Notes under the pieces: model-generated
What the model was told of the DNA's origin: nothing
What the model saw: only the letters and a program-made list of their open reading frames with translations
Databases searched by the model: none
Shown: positions 1-12,289 of the stretch, piece after piece
How the letters are laid out: every line of letters starts with the position of its first letter
Position numbering within the stretch: position 1 is the first letter of the stretch
Translations under genes and position numbers: made by a program
Origin: Mytilisepta virgata
Lineage: Eukaryota > Mollusca > Bivalvia > Mytilida > Mytilidae
NCBI GenBank assembly: GCA_028015205.1
Contig: CM051514.1
Span: 22,212,150 to 22,276,149 of the forward strand
Direction: 5' to 3'
Length of the DNA: 64,000 nucleotides

Positions 1-760
1 CATCATTCGACCTATTCCAAGATACAAAAGGTGCATAATATCAATACATATGTTTTCACATGGGTCATACATGGGAGTAAACATAAGAAATGATGGCCCT
101 TTTATCCCATTAATGTGAGATTGTTTTAATGCCACAACCTTTTGGGCATCATAGACCATCAACTGGGCATCCCGCTTTGGTCCTGTTGGCATTTCTTTTT
201 TGTATGGAAATATCCTGATATTTCCTCCTGTTGGAGTCCTATGGTTGATTCCTGTCTGCAAACATTTTGTGCAACATGACTCTCCATTATGCTGGTTTAT
301 GTTCATGACACAGCTCCTTGCTGGAATGTCACATGAAACCGAATAAAGGTATCCCGGTTATGTTGTTACCATCTTTCAATTGCAAGTTGATACCTTTATC
401 TAATTCAACTAGGCACTTATGGAGAGGTTGACAAAACATGTTCATTCTTGGCTTTTCATGTCCAAACCATAAACCACACATGAGCATGTTTTCTCGTGAC
501 TTTCTCATCCTTTATGGAAGTTCATTCACCATCATAAATATTGGCCAGCAAGATGTTTTACTACTCTTCAAAATTGGTATGCCATCTGTGTTAAAAATGA
601 ATGAAATGTTTGGTTTATCTGAACCTGAAGAGGACCTCCATCTTTGCTCATTTGTTTATAAATGTCACAGACATAAACATCTTCTATATTGCTTTCATTT
701 GTCTTTACTCTCTCAAACCGGTGCTTCAATCCATTTCTAATTTCCTCCCCGGAAAAGAAA
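1..760 (-). pseudogene. CACTA-type (Transposase_21-like) transposase fragment
   Basis: Read on the minus strand, this stretch gives a nearly continuous transposase segment. From high to low coordinates the recognisable blocks are NTDGIPILKSSKTSCWP, FMMVNELP, CGLWFGHEKPRMNMF, SVSCDIPARSCVMN, GESCCTKCLQTG and finally DIMHLLYLG at the window edge. The same order of blocks (TDG-P, WP-NELP, GLW-G-KP, C-CL-G, D-MH-YLG) is what I know from the metazoan relatives of plant CACTA/EnSpm Tnp2 transposases. It is broken: an in-frame TAA follows the NELP block, a frameshift precedes SVSCDIPARS, and another frame change lies near 620. The rest would lie left of position 1. The forward reading frame at 438-740 is only its shadow. 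Confidence 0.75.
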
Positions 761-1241
761 GCTGTTAACTGTGAAATTATTGGTAGCTAAATAAAATAAT
801 CATTAAAGTTATGACTTGATATGTCTTTTAAACAATGTTTGTTTCCACATTTGAACTCTGTTCTAGTACCGTCTGGAAAGTTTTAAAACTTTTATCAGAC
901 AGTTGGTCGTGCATAAACAGACAGGTTTGTAAAATCATTCTTAAGATGTATATTTGCAGTGGTTTTTTTTTTGCTTCAATTTGTATGAATTATGAAATAC
1001 ATAAATTATCAAAGAGAGCACAGAGTTGTCGAAAATCGTTGGACCTGTCGGTCCCGACCGACAAGAATCCAGTAGGTCCGACTCGACTGTCAATTCTGCC
1101 GGTCCTGGTGTCCGACAAAAAAAATGTGGCTTGGATCCGGCAAAACAAGCCCGTCATTTGTTTACATTTGAGTTGTCTCCCTTCCAATTGCGCAACTGGT
1201 TCCCTATATAATTTTTTTGAAGCTTTACCAGTTACGATAGT

Positions 1242-4200
1242 ATGGAAGGTTGGAAAATAAAATTCTCAGTTGACGCAAAACATGGGGTTAAACGGAAGAA
1301 GAAAGAAACATTAGCGGAGAACAAAAAAAAGGACAGGGCCGAATATGAAAAAGCAAGGAGACCGGAGAGGGTCTTCAACTACAAGTGGACAGAAAACCGG
1401 GAATGGCTACAGTTTGACAAGGATAAGAACTCGATGACTTGCACTTACTGTATTAAATATTATGATAAATGCATCGTGAAATCGAAATGTGCAACTAACC
1501 AAAAAAATAAAATGTTGTTTGTGTCTGGGTGTAGTAACTTTAGAGCCAGTTCAATAACTGATCATGAACGTTCTGTTATACACCAGGAAACTACCAAAAT
1601 GCATCAAGCATCACTCCAGCCTTCACAAACAACAGCAGCAAAAAGTGTCCTCATTTTAAAAGAAAGCTTGAGAACCCAAATGAATTTAAAATTCCGAAAT
1701 ATGCATGCAATTGTGAAGAAAAATAGACCACTGTCTGATTTTACTTGGTTAAACAAATTAGATAGGGCCAAAGGTTATGACAATGGTACAGTCTATGACA
1801 ACATACAAGGTGGTAAAGATATACTGAGCTCTATGTTCCAGGCAGAGGTTGAAACCCTAGTAAAATTAGTGAAAAGATGTATTTTTCTTTAAATATGGAT
1901 AGTTCAACTGATGATTCCATTGCAGAACAGGAAACTTTATTTGTAAGGACATGTATTGATGGAAACCTGTACTGTAGGTTTATGTGTATTGGGGAACCAG
2001 AATCAACTTGCTCTGCAGATCTCTACAATTTTATCACTGATCAACTGAAGAAAAACAAAATCTATGATCAAATGTCAAAATTAATTGGGTTTGGTTCTGA
2101 CGGTGCAAGAAATATGACTGGAGTGAAGAATGGACTTGTAACGTTACTGAAAAAAGATTATCCGGGGATTATTGGAATACATTGCCTAGGTCACCGACTT
2201 GAATTAGCCTTCCGAGATGCAGTAAAAAAGAACAAGTCATATGAGAAGGTGGTCACCTTACTGTTGGGAATATTTTATTTATACAAAAATAGTCCTAAGT
2301 AGAGAAAGGCTTTAAAAGAGACTTAAAAGGTACATTATATATTCACTGACTATTTTATGAATAAAATTATGCCAAGGGAACAACCATGCAACATAAACAT
2401 GTATGGTCAAGTGGAGGTTACATAAATTTTATTACATATTTATTGCAATTGTTGCACAAGTTGGAAGTAAAGAAAATCATATTTTTTTATTTAATTATTA
2501 TCCAAATTTGATTAGTTCTTCCCACACTGTTTCATACATATTTTTAAAAATGATTTACCCAGTCACATTGTAATCATGGTCTTTTTTCTTGAATTCAATG
2601 AGGAAGATATTTTTCCAACAAAATTGATGTCAAGATATATGTAAATATATAAAAAAAATATAAAAGCTAAAAAAAATAGTCCCCTCTAAAGTTAAATGGT
2701 TGTTCCACAATAGGCTACTCTTCACAAAATTTCAATACATGTTTACACTATAATGAAATTAATGTTTTATTTTTGTTCATCTGCTTCAAGTCACAGTGAT
2801 AGGACAATCTGATTCTTTTTTTATGGAAAATGACTTATTGAGTTAATATTGCATTCCGATTAGAATTTTTACTTATAATTTAAATTAAGTCATATAGTGT
2901 ATGGTATGTTTTTAAAAGGCATTGTCTATGAGTGTTGTACTGCCACACAGAGTAGGAGGAAGCAGATGGATGCCACACATGAAGAAAGCTTTAACATCAT
3001 TCTTCACTGGTTATAAGGCATTCCTTAGTCACTTGCAGACGTTGTCTCATTCGAACGCCAAAGCAGAAGGGTTGGCTAGACTGGCTGCTAGTTTTGATAT
3101 AATTTGCTATGCAGCATTTATTAGTGTAAGTACTTTATAACTATGACAGAAAAATTAATAATAACAAAGAATGTTTATGACAAAATAAAGGATAGAGTAA
3201 ATTGTACACAAGACATTAACCCAATTTATTACATGAATAACTGTTGTCATATTGAAGTCATCATGAAGTATACATGTTACATATATGGTGTTTGCTTGTT
3301 GAAGGAAAACACAGGATACTGTAAATCATTTAATGCAGTTTTTGTTTTAAAGAAACTTTTGTAAGAGTCATTAAACTAATCACATTTATTTTAACTGCAG
3401 GATGTATTGGAACCACTTTCAAAACTTTCAACAGCTTTACAGAGGCAAGACATAACACTGGGTGATGTGGATTTGTTTGGTCACAGTTGATGTAGTTGGG
3501 CAGTGTGCTACGAGGTACATTTTTTGTATTTCTTACTTTGTGAATTTGTAGTCTAAATAACTTATAAAGTTTTTCGCATCATCAGTATTTTTCCTTCGAA
3601 TTTCAAACCTTGCATACATTCATAATCATTGTGTCTTGTGATTATGTCCAGTCAATTAGGCTGAAGCTATATGTAACTGAAAATATGTAAATTGGCCTTC
3701 AGTCTTTTGCTAAAAGATTTTTTAGTTTTAAATATTCATTAATTGTGCTTTTATTTTAGTAAGAGTGAACGTCTGAAAGGGATTTTGGAGACCAAAACAT
3801 TTGCAGAATTTGAATTAAGTACAAGGAGACAAGCTACTCACAATTATGAGGAGTGTGTGGAATCCATTACAAACGCCATCAAGATCAGATTTAAGGATAT
3901 TACTGAAGACTTTTTACCAACTGTCATAGCAAGTTTCAAGAATTGGCCTAAAGAATTTTCTGAAGGTATGTTCCAATATGATTTGATCAAAAGCAACACA
4001 TTTTTTCCCAAATATAAAGTAAACTTCATGTAAAGTGTGTACCTATTTTTAATTTGATCTGCTTGAGGTATAGTTTTTATTGTAAGCTTTAAACTGAGAA
4101 AATTTAACTTTTTTACAAGAATAAAATAAAAGAATATTTCATTGAAATATGTAGTTTTATTCTGTATTTTAGCTCAACTCCAGCAATTTTCCAACAAGGT

Positions 4201-6134
4201 ATTTTCCTACATTCACATATAATATCTAGATACATGTATATAGTATACATCCCTTCATATACTAACTGATATAATATATTTCTTCTAATCTGGTATACAT
4301 ATAGTAGACTGGTGTATTTACTTCTGATGGTGAATTTCAAAGATTATCTCATGGTTTTTAAAAGATTTTGTATTAATAAATAATATTGACTTTCAAATTA
4401 ACAAATCACTAAATGTTACTGCTGAATGAACCAATGAGATATGCTTTGGTTTACTAATGCACATATGAATATTCACAATGCATTCTTCATACTATCAGGC
4501 ACCTAAATTTCCTTAATGCTTTGCAAGTCTGTCTATGCATGTTTTGTCATGCTAGCTTGCTTTCATTTCCGAGATGTTGCTCTTTATTCAATTGAAAAAT
4601 TTATACAAGTCTAACTCTGTTTCCATGTAGATGATAAAATCAATTTTCAATGCAATTAAATTTCAGTGAAAAAGCCCACACTGTCAAAACAAAATAACAT
4701 GCATATGACTATTTCAGTTCAAATTTTATTAATTCCTGTTGTACAGTACTTAGTGGCTACTGCTGAGTCTTAACCATGTTAATTGTTTACACTTGAATTT
4801 CAGAGTATGGTAATGACCATGTTAAGAGTCTGACTGTAAGGTTCAAAGGGGTGTTGGAACAACAAGGTATACAGACTGATGAAATGGGAACTGAGTGGAG
4901 ACTCCTAAAGAGTATTGTGTATCGGAGGTAATTTTTGAAATTGGTCTTGAGTTAGATTTTTTTAAATTAAAGCAGTCACTGTGCATTAAAGATGTACATT
5001 TTGAAGTGACAAATTAAAACAAGAACTGAAACTGACAGTAAATCCAATATTATTTTTAAAAAATCACCTTTTAATCGATAAAATTTCAAGTTTAAATGGC
5101 AGTCAATCAAAGGAATAACATAGTGGACCAAAAGTCTGAAGACAGAAGAATATAAACTATTTCTCCTAAATTTCATTATTTGACTCTATCTGTGTCTCAA
5201 TGACTCATGAAAATTATTGATCTTCATATTTTATAGGTATACGGATAAGGTACAAAGCTTGAAGTGGTCAGATGTGTTTTCCCTGCTCAGTTCCATGGGG
5301 GTGGAGAATATTCTAAAACTTGTTGACTTGGTTAATAGTTTGCCACCAACATCAGTGCTGAACGAAACAGCCTTTAACCAGATGAAATTGATTAAAACTG
5401 ATAGACGTCACAGGCTCTCCAACTACAATTTGAATGCAGCTATGGTGATGAGAATTGAATTGCCAAGCATAGCAGACTTTGACCCAACAGCAGCAATCAA
5501 TATTTGGATGGTAAGAAATATTATAAAATACCTAGTGAATAAATAAAGGACTTCAAGATTGATGACTTCAAGATTAAGAACAACAATAAAAGCGTTGTAA
5601 TGTTCCATTGTTAAATTGGTTTCACCTGTATATATTGTGATCTTGTCTCCTGTACATTTAGTCCATATCCTTTCACTTTATTCATTACTAAATATTGTGA
5701 GATGATTACTAGCACCAAATGTTCATTTTTTTCAGATAACACCATCAGGACAAAAGAGAAGGGCAGGGTACAAGAGGGCTAACAAGAGTAAGGAAAATCA
5801 GCAGGGTAATGATCATAGTAGTGAAGAAGCAATTGTTATTGGTGATGAAGAAGCCATAGTAGCTGATGGACCTGAACCTGAGACTGTTGAGACTGATATG
5901 GAGAATGAACCTGAAACAACCGAGGACAATGAACTTGATGCTGCTACTCAGAATGAATCTAAATGAACTATAAACATTGAATCTGTAACTGTAGAAACAA
6001 ATATTTCAAATAACACTGAAGTAAAAGATGATGATGATAATTCAGAAATGAGTGACAGTGAATCTGATTTTGAATTTGAACAGTCTGAGGAGGACAATTA
6101 TCATTTTATATTCAAATTTTCAGCTGAAGAATAA
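1242..6134 (+). pseudogene. ZNF862-like hAT transposase, multi-exon, broken
   Basis: Exon-like blocks join in the order of ZNF862/KIAA1586-type hAT proteins. 1242-2329 holds a zinc-finger-like N terminus (TCTYCIKYY), then the transposase core FSLNMDSSTDD and GFGSDGARNMTGVK and GIHCLGHRLELA. The later blocks are 2919-3125 (RVGGSRWMPHMKKAL), 3401-3525, 3760-3965, 4803-4927, 5237-5507 and 5736 onward; most have good GT and AG borders. Lesions are a one-base frameshift between 1845 and 1877, in-frame TAG and TAA at the end of the first block (about 2298-2325), and a frameshift near 3485. The last exon ends with TGA at 5964. The same frame stays open and acidic to TAA at about 6134, so that TGA may be a recent nonsense change. 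It is probably inactive. Confidence 0.7.
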
Positions 6135-6174
6135 AATAAAGGGCAACTGAAATATTTATTTATTGTAAATGCAC

Positions 6175-6535
6175 TGTCCTTCTCTTTAGTTTGTCTGTTT
6201 TAAAGAATTAGATGACTGATGTGCTGACTATGTGACTTATTGACAGTAAGAATGTTGTTCTTTTGTTCTTTTTTATCATCTGTTTCCTTTGGACAATTAC
6301 TCTCAGCCAATCAAATGAAAGTAAACATATTGAATATCTTATTTGTCTGATTTGGCATTTCTTTAGTATGTCTGTTTGAATATCTTATTTGTCTGATTTG
6401 GCATCTCTTTAGTTTGTCTGTTTTAAAGATTTTGATGACTGATGTGCTGACTATGTGACTTATTGACTTTAAGAATGTTGTTCTTTTGTTCTTTTGTTCT
6501 TTTTTATCATCTGTTTCCTTTGGACAATTATTTTG
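6175..6535. repeat. Local duplication of about 120 bp
   Basis: The block beginning CTTTAGTTTGTCTGTTTTAA near 6184 and running to GGACAATTA near 6299 is repeated from about 6402 to 6530. Between them, GAATATCTTATTTGTCTGAT also occurs twice (about 6333 and 6378). It straddles the 3' untranslated part of the hAT element and contains no gene. Confidence 0.8.
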
Positions 6536-6869
6536 TAGTATTACTGGACTTCAATAAGCATATCTTCTTTCTGAAAAACATACTTTTATACTGAATATCA
6601 TTCTTTACTTCCAAAAATATTTTGTACCGAATTGGACTTCTAGTATTATTTCTCGCTGAAAAATACATGTTTGTTCTAAAACATGCTTTATTTTCCAAGC
6701 ATTTCATGGCGTGAATAGTACAAATTAACACAACTAGAAAAAATTTTAAAAAAATTGTGGGTCTGACAAGACCTTGCTGACTGTCAGACCCAATGTCTGA
6801 CAAGAAAAAAAAATTTCGATAACTCTGAGAGCAGATGAAAATTGTTCTTAGCAGAAAAATCTGTTGTAG

Positions 6870-8533
6870 GAGATAGCGAGGATAAAAGGCCTAGAAAGGA
6901 TGGGGTTCTGGTTGAGGTGAACCAAAAAAAGAAGAGAGCCTCAAAAGGTAAATAAAAATATAAATATGTTCTTCATTCATGGATAGAATTGTCATTTATC
7001 TTTATCAGATAAAAAATACATAATAATGCAATTACCCGCCAAAAATGCTTCATATTATATGGCAGACACATGCATTCCTATTATGAGGATATACATGTAG
7101 TATGTACATGTACATAACAATAAGAAAATGTGGTAGGATTGCAAATAAGAGTACTCTCCATCCAGATCTGAAGTAGTAAATTTAAGTAATTATAGGTCAC
7201 AGTACAGCCTTCAATATGGACTCTTGATTCACTTTGCATAGTAAGCAATAATTGTCTCCAAAATGAATAGTGTAAAACAATCCATGCTGCACAAACAATA
7301 GACAGATTTATAAAAAAAAAAATTAAAAAAAAAACAAATATGACACACTATGTAAATATGCAGCAAGGTGAAACATTTGCTGGATCTAACACTACCTCTA
7401 ACCAGACACATTAGTGTTACAGCACAAGAAAAGAACAATCTTTTCATTGAAAAATATTTTTATAACTCATCAGAAGTGTACCATGAAACATAAAGTAAGA
7501 CATGTCCAGAATGAGAATTGAGACATTAGATAAAAGTTGCTGAAGCCAAAAGAATCAACTTAAAAAATGAAAATATAGTTCAGCAAGGATCAACTAAACT
7601 GATAACCAGATACATACTTGGATATATACCTTCAGAGAAGCATGATATTATATAAAAGACTTTTAAGAGAGAAGTGCTTTTGAATTAAATGATACAATTC
7701 TTAAATCAAATGTGCATGTGTAAGGCTTGCAATTAAACTGACACCACTGCCTGTTATATACCTCAATACTGAAAAATTTATTTTAGGAGATGGTGAGGAC
7801 AAAACGCAAAAAACAGATGATGTTCTGGTTGAGGTGAATCAAAAGAAGAAGAGAGCTTCCAAAGGTAAAAAAAAAACTAACCTATGTTAGTCTTTGATAG
7901 ATCTGTTATTCATCAGGCAAAATAAATTACATAAAATTCCACTCACAAAAACTATTTTATATTATGCATTACACCTGTATTCCTAGTATTAGGAACTAGT
8001 ATGTGCAAGCCTGCAATTCAGCTTACTCCACTGCCTTTATATACTCTGATCCACTTTTCATTTTTTTTCAATAAATGTTTCCAGATGAAATAAATAGAAC
8101 AACAGTTTTTCCTCTTCTTTTTTTTCAAATTTAATACTCTTTTTATTAATTAATTTTAAAAACTAATGGAGTAGTTGAAAATTCTTCATATTAGTAATTA
8201 ATCTTATTTCAGTAGAAGATGATAAGGAAATTGATGATCAAACTGCAGATTTAAAAAAAAAGAAAAAAGGTAATTCTTTATTTCAAACATAACAAGTCAA
8301 ATCATAGAGAAAAGACATTATATGAGTTTTTGTTTGTTGGAATGTGAAATAATGGAAACTAACAATAGCTTTTTCTAATGTTTAGTTGATTTATCATGCA
8401 GAAAAAAGTAAAATCACAAAAATACTGAACTCCGAGGAAAATCATATCGGAAAGTCCCTAATCACATGGCAAAATCAAATGAAAAAACACATCAAAAACA
8501 GATGGACAAGAACTGTCGTATTCCTGATATAGG
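6870..8533 (+). other. Putative lysine-rich exon cassettes, tandemly duplicated
   Basis: Three short open blocks have consensus splice borders and the same phase on both sides: 6870-6947 (78 bp), 7787-7864 (78 bp) and 8213-8269 (57 bp). A fourth block starts after CAG at 8401 and can run to a stop near 8533. The first two are clear copies, each encoding an acidic start followed by VLVEVNQKKKRASK. The third gives an acidic start followed by lysines. Parts of the flanking introns are also duplicated, for example the GCAAGCCTGCAATTCAGCTT-type block near 7720 and 8005. They lie outside the right end of the hAT element, so they may belong to a host gene whose other exons are not evident. Protein identity is unknown, and the frame of the last block is uncertain. 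Confidence 0.35.
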
Positions 8534-8835
8534 TACAGGCATTTTCAAATGTAGAAAATGGTGGATTAAACCTGGTTTTATAGCGCTAAACCTCTCACTT
8601 TGTTGACAGTCATTGTTTTACATACCATTTAAATAAATTCTGAGAGCAAATGAACATACTAGAAAAGCATGTATAAACTGCATATAATTGATTTGCATGA
8701 ATGTAGTTATAGGGTATTAAATCTGTTTTGTTCGGTATCTGTGACTGAGTTAAAACTGAAAATTCTTAACAAAATGCACCTAAACACATCTGGTCATATA
8801 ATTCTCAATCAGGCCTTTTTGCGTATCTTTCAGTT

Positions 8836-9091
8836 ATGCTTGTGATTCAAATATCTTCATCAGCATCACAACCATCACTGTTATCTGAATCTTCGAAATT
8901 TTGTTTTCCAATTTCCTTGAGGGTTATTCTCATTCTAGCAGGCTTTTCTCCTAATGGAATGAATTATTCTTTTCTTGAACATTCTTGTGAATCTGAAAAC
9001 AGGTTCTTGTGCACTTAGTTCTCGAAAATGAAAATATGCAGTTCCCACTTTCTTTATCGTTCTCCAAATTTCCATCAGCTGCTTCATTTTT
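8836..9091 (-). pseudogene. Helitron protein segment downstream of Rep
   Basis: Read from 9091 downward, the minus strand opens with KQLMEIWRTIKKVGTAYFHF and continues RELSAQEPVFRFTRMFKK. This matches the stretch that follows the Rep domain in Helitron proteins, where a conserved REVSAQEAVYR-type block precedes the helicase. A frame change near 8940 is followed by a stop near 8857. The fragment begins exactly at the border of the inserted repeat. That tells me it was once joined to the Rep block on the other side of the repeat. Confidence 0.65.
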
Positions 9092-10883
9092 AGCTCACCT
9101 GACCCAAAGGGTCAAGTGAGCTATTCTCATCACTTGGCGTCCGTCGTCCGTCGTCGTCCGTTAACTTTTACAAAAATCTTCTCCTCTGAAACTACTAGGC
9201 CAAATTGAACCAAACTTGGCCACAAGCATCATTAAGGTATCTAGTTTAAAAAATGTGTCCGATGACCCCGCCTGCCAACCAACATGGCCGACATGGCTAA
9301 AAATAGAACATAGGGGTAAACTGCAGTTTTTGTCTTACATCTCAAAAACTAAAGCAATTAGAGAAAAACTGACATGGGGTAAAATGTTCATCAGGTCAAG
9401 ATCTACCTGTCATGAAATTTTCAGACGAATCAGTCAACCCTTTGTTGGGTTATTGCCCCTGAATTGTTAATTTTAAGGAAATTTTGCAGTTTTAGGTTAT
9501 TATCTTGAATATTATTATAGACAAAGACAAATTGTAAACATCAGAAATGTTCAACAAAGTAAGATCTACAAATAAGTCAGCATGACCAAAATCATTGATT
9601 GACCCCTTATATGAGTTTTTGCCCTTTAAAGATGGCATCCAGTGTAAACTTTCCTTTAAAGATCTTTTCCTCTCAAACCACTGGGCCAATTAGACCAAAC
9701 TTTGGTGGAATGGTCCTTGGGTGGCCCCCTTCCAAAATTATGTCTGGCATCCCCGACTTCCAACCGACATGGCTGTTACTAAAAATAGAAAAAAGGGGGG
9801 AGGTGAATTTCAAAAATCTTCTTATATGAAACTACAAGGCCAGTTGGAACCAAAGTTGGCAGTAATGGTTCTTAGGAGGTTCTCTTTCATAAATATGTCC
9901 AATGACCCGGACTGTTAACCAAGATGGCCGCCACAGCCGAACTTAGTTTAACATAGGGCCCTATGGGAAAATTAATTCAAAAATCTTCTTGTCTTAAACC
10001 ACTTGACCAATTGGAACCAGACTTGGCAGCAATAGTCCTTAGATGGTCCTCTTATAGAGATGTGTCTGATGACCCGGACTGTCAACCAAGATGGCCGCCA
10101 CAACCGAACTTAATTTAACATAGGGCCCTATAGGAAAATTCATTGAAAAATCTTCTAGTCTGAAACCACTTGACATATTGGAGCAGGACTTGGCAGCATT
10201 GGTCCTTAGGAGGTCTTTTTCAGAAATGTGTCTGATTTCATGGACTGTGAACCAAGATGGCTGTCACAGCAGAACTTAGTTTAACATAGGACCCTATGGG
10301 AAATTCACTCAAAAATCTTCTCATCTGAAACCACTAAGCCAATTAGAATTAGACTTGGTAGCAATGGTCCTTAGATGGTCCTCTTTCAGAATTTTGTGGG
10401 ATGAACCAGACTGTCAACCAAGATGGCCGCCACACCCGAACTTAGTTTAACATAGGGCCCTATGGAAAAATTCATTGAAAAATCTTCTTGTCTGAAACCA
10501 CTTGACATATTGGAGCCAGCATTGGTCCTTAGGAGGTCCTTTTTCAGAAATATGTCCGATCACTCGCATTGTCAACCAAGATGGCTGCCACACCGACCTT
10601 TATTAAATATTGGACCCTATAGGAAAAATTCATTTAAAAATCTTCTTGTTTGAAACCGCTTAGCCAGTTGGAACAAGACTTAGCAGAAATGGTCCTTAGA
10701 TGGTTCTCTTTTAGAAATATATCCGATGACTTTGACTGTCAACCAAGATGACTGCCACAGCTGAAATTAGTTTAACATAGAATCCTATAGAAAAACCAGC
10801 CAAATTGACACTTAAATGTTTAGGTCTGCTCAGGGAGTAAAGTTAAATCCAGGTGAGCGATACAGGCTCTTAAGAGCCTCTAG
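9092..10883 (+). mobile_element. Hairpin-ended non-autonomous repeat (Helentron-like), inserted in Helitron
   Basis: It starts with a 31-base stem-loop (9092-9122; 14-base arms, one mismatch, AAA loop) and a GTCCGTCGTC-rich block. It ends with the perfect palindrome AGGCTCTTAAGAGCCT (10864-10879) followed by CTAG. Short inverted subterminal motifs GCTCACCTG and CAGGTGAGC lie at the two ends. Inside are about seven degenerate modules of 155-172 bp, each carrying AACCAAGATGGCCGCC and CTTCTTGTCTGAAACCACTT. There is no coding capacity. Both sides abut T residues. End hairpins, subterminal inverted motifs and no evident target duplication point to the Helitron2/Helentron type; this classification is inference. 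Related copies are at 15362, 18880, 23224, 23740, 31225 and 39160. Confidence 0.65.
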
Positions 10884-10889
10884 TTTGCA

Positions 10890-11940
10890 GCAGCAAGCCA
10901 AGTTCTCGTTCCGATTTGCTAATATATCTTAAAATGTACAGAATTCAATACATACTGAGTGTCCATATTTGCGTTCCACGCTTTCAAAATATGCGTGTTA
11001 TATTGGTTGATAAATATCTCATCTTTATTTCCTTTTAATACTACCGTATTTCTGTTTGTAATTTATCTAAACCTTTCTTCAAAATCTTCACGAGAAAGTC
11101 CTGCCCTCGCAAACAATCCGTGGGTGGTCAAATGTTCATTCTCTGTGCTTTTTATTACACTCCATAAATATTTTATTTTTTGTTCAGCTTTTGATATAGT
11201 ACTTCCCGATTCCGGGTTCTTATCATCAATATTAACATCGTATTCACTGTCATCTCCATTGCTAAATGGGCGTGAAATAAAAGTCTTTTCAGAAGGCGGG
11301 CGTGGAAAATTAAATAGACAAACTGTTCCCCTTTTCTTACAACTTTTTGAATGTGTTTTGCTATGCTGTTGAACGGTTTTAACAATGTGAGCAAGCTATG
11401 GGTCTTGTCTTTCCAGCGGTAGTTAACATGAGATATATTTGTCAATGAACCCATAAACAGTATCACTATCATCTTCCTCAAATTTAGGGTCATTTTCTAC
11501 CCAGAATAAGCAATGTGGATGTGGAGACCCTCTCTGCTGAAATTCAACTGTATAAAAGTTATTTTTCACAAAGCCAATCGGTTGAGATTCTGATATAACA
11601 TCTTTTACAAATTTGTGAAATCTATGGTCGAACATTCTAGCACCTGTAACAGGGTTAATACAAAGTATTTTGCATTTTTCATCCCAGCTTAGATAGTCTA
11701 ATTTATGAGTATCTCCTTGTTGTTTCAATATAGTTTCAACTACTTTCTTCCATCTGAAATCTGCAGATTAGAACGATGCAAAGAATGTTGGTAAACATAA
11801 CGGTCTTATACAAAACATGTCCTTCTGGGTAGATTGCCAATAGGGTGGTGTTCCTCGGACAGGTTTCGTGTACTTTATTGCTTCATCTCTCCGGAATAAC
11901 CCACCTAATGTTTCTTTTTCACAAGGCATTTTTCGCGTTA
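10890..11940 (-). pseudogene. Helitron Rep (HUH) region, broken
   Basis: From high to low coordinates the minus strand reads VRGTPPYWQSTQKDMF (about 11880-11820), then a block ending FYTVEFQQRGSPHPHCLFW (11520-11570), then FNFPRPPSEKTF and DEIFINQYNTHILKAWNANM. These are landmarks of the Helitron N-terminal domain and Rep nuclease. HPH is the metal-binding HUH motif. The block that should hold the catalytic tyrosine (YxxKY) is absent: the protein meets a stop and then the border of the inserted repeat at 10883. Several frame changes, near 11750, 11450 and 11050, make it non-functional. Confidence 0.75.
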
Positions 11941-12289
11941 CTTTTTGCCCGTTTGAAAAAAAAATGTCCTATATTATATTTGAACATTTGACATCACTCT
12001 GTCTAGTTCTGACATGTACTGACTAAAGAATATATAGGAGGTATCTCTAGCAAACCTATTTTCTACACTTGTTAATCGTGAGTTAAAATATCCCAGAAAA
12101 GGCAATTTCTCCTCTTTTCTTTAAGCAAGCTAATTGGGTTATTTCCCTCTATTTAAACCCCTGATCAAACATTTTGTATTTAAGGCTTCTTGTCCAATAT
12201 CGGCCGTAGACACGTACAAATGTAGCCAGCTGAACACCCTGTAAACTACTATCTAACTATGATTCATCTGTAATTTCCCCCTCTTTTGA

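Larger units (their letters stand above)
1021..6827 (+). mobile_element. Decayed hAT element with ZNF862-like transposase
   Basis: The ends carry matching inverted repeats: CAGAGTTGTCGAAAATCG at 1021, and CAGAGTTATCGAAATTT read inward from 6827. GAGAGCA occurs beside both ends (1014-1020 and 6827-6833), which fits a worn 8 bp hAT target duplication. Between the ends lies an intron-bearing hAT-like transposase gene on the plus strand. A run of GTCGG/GACCG palindromes just inside the left end and GTCAGACC repeats just inside the right end also mirror each other. The pairing is imperfect, so the exact boundaries are inferred. Confidence 0.55.

Noticed and set aside
438..740. Forward frame of 100 codons near the left edge
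   Set aside because: Antisense shadow of the minus-strand CACTA-type transposase.
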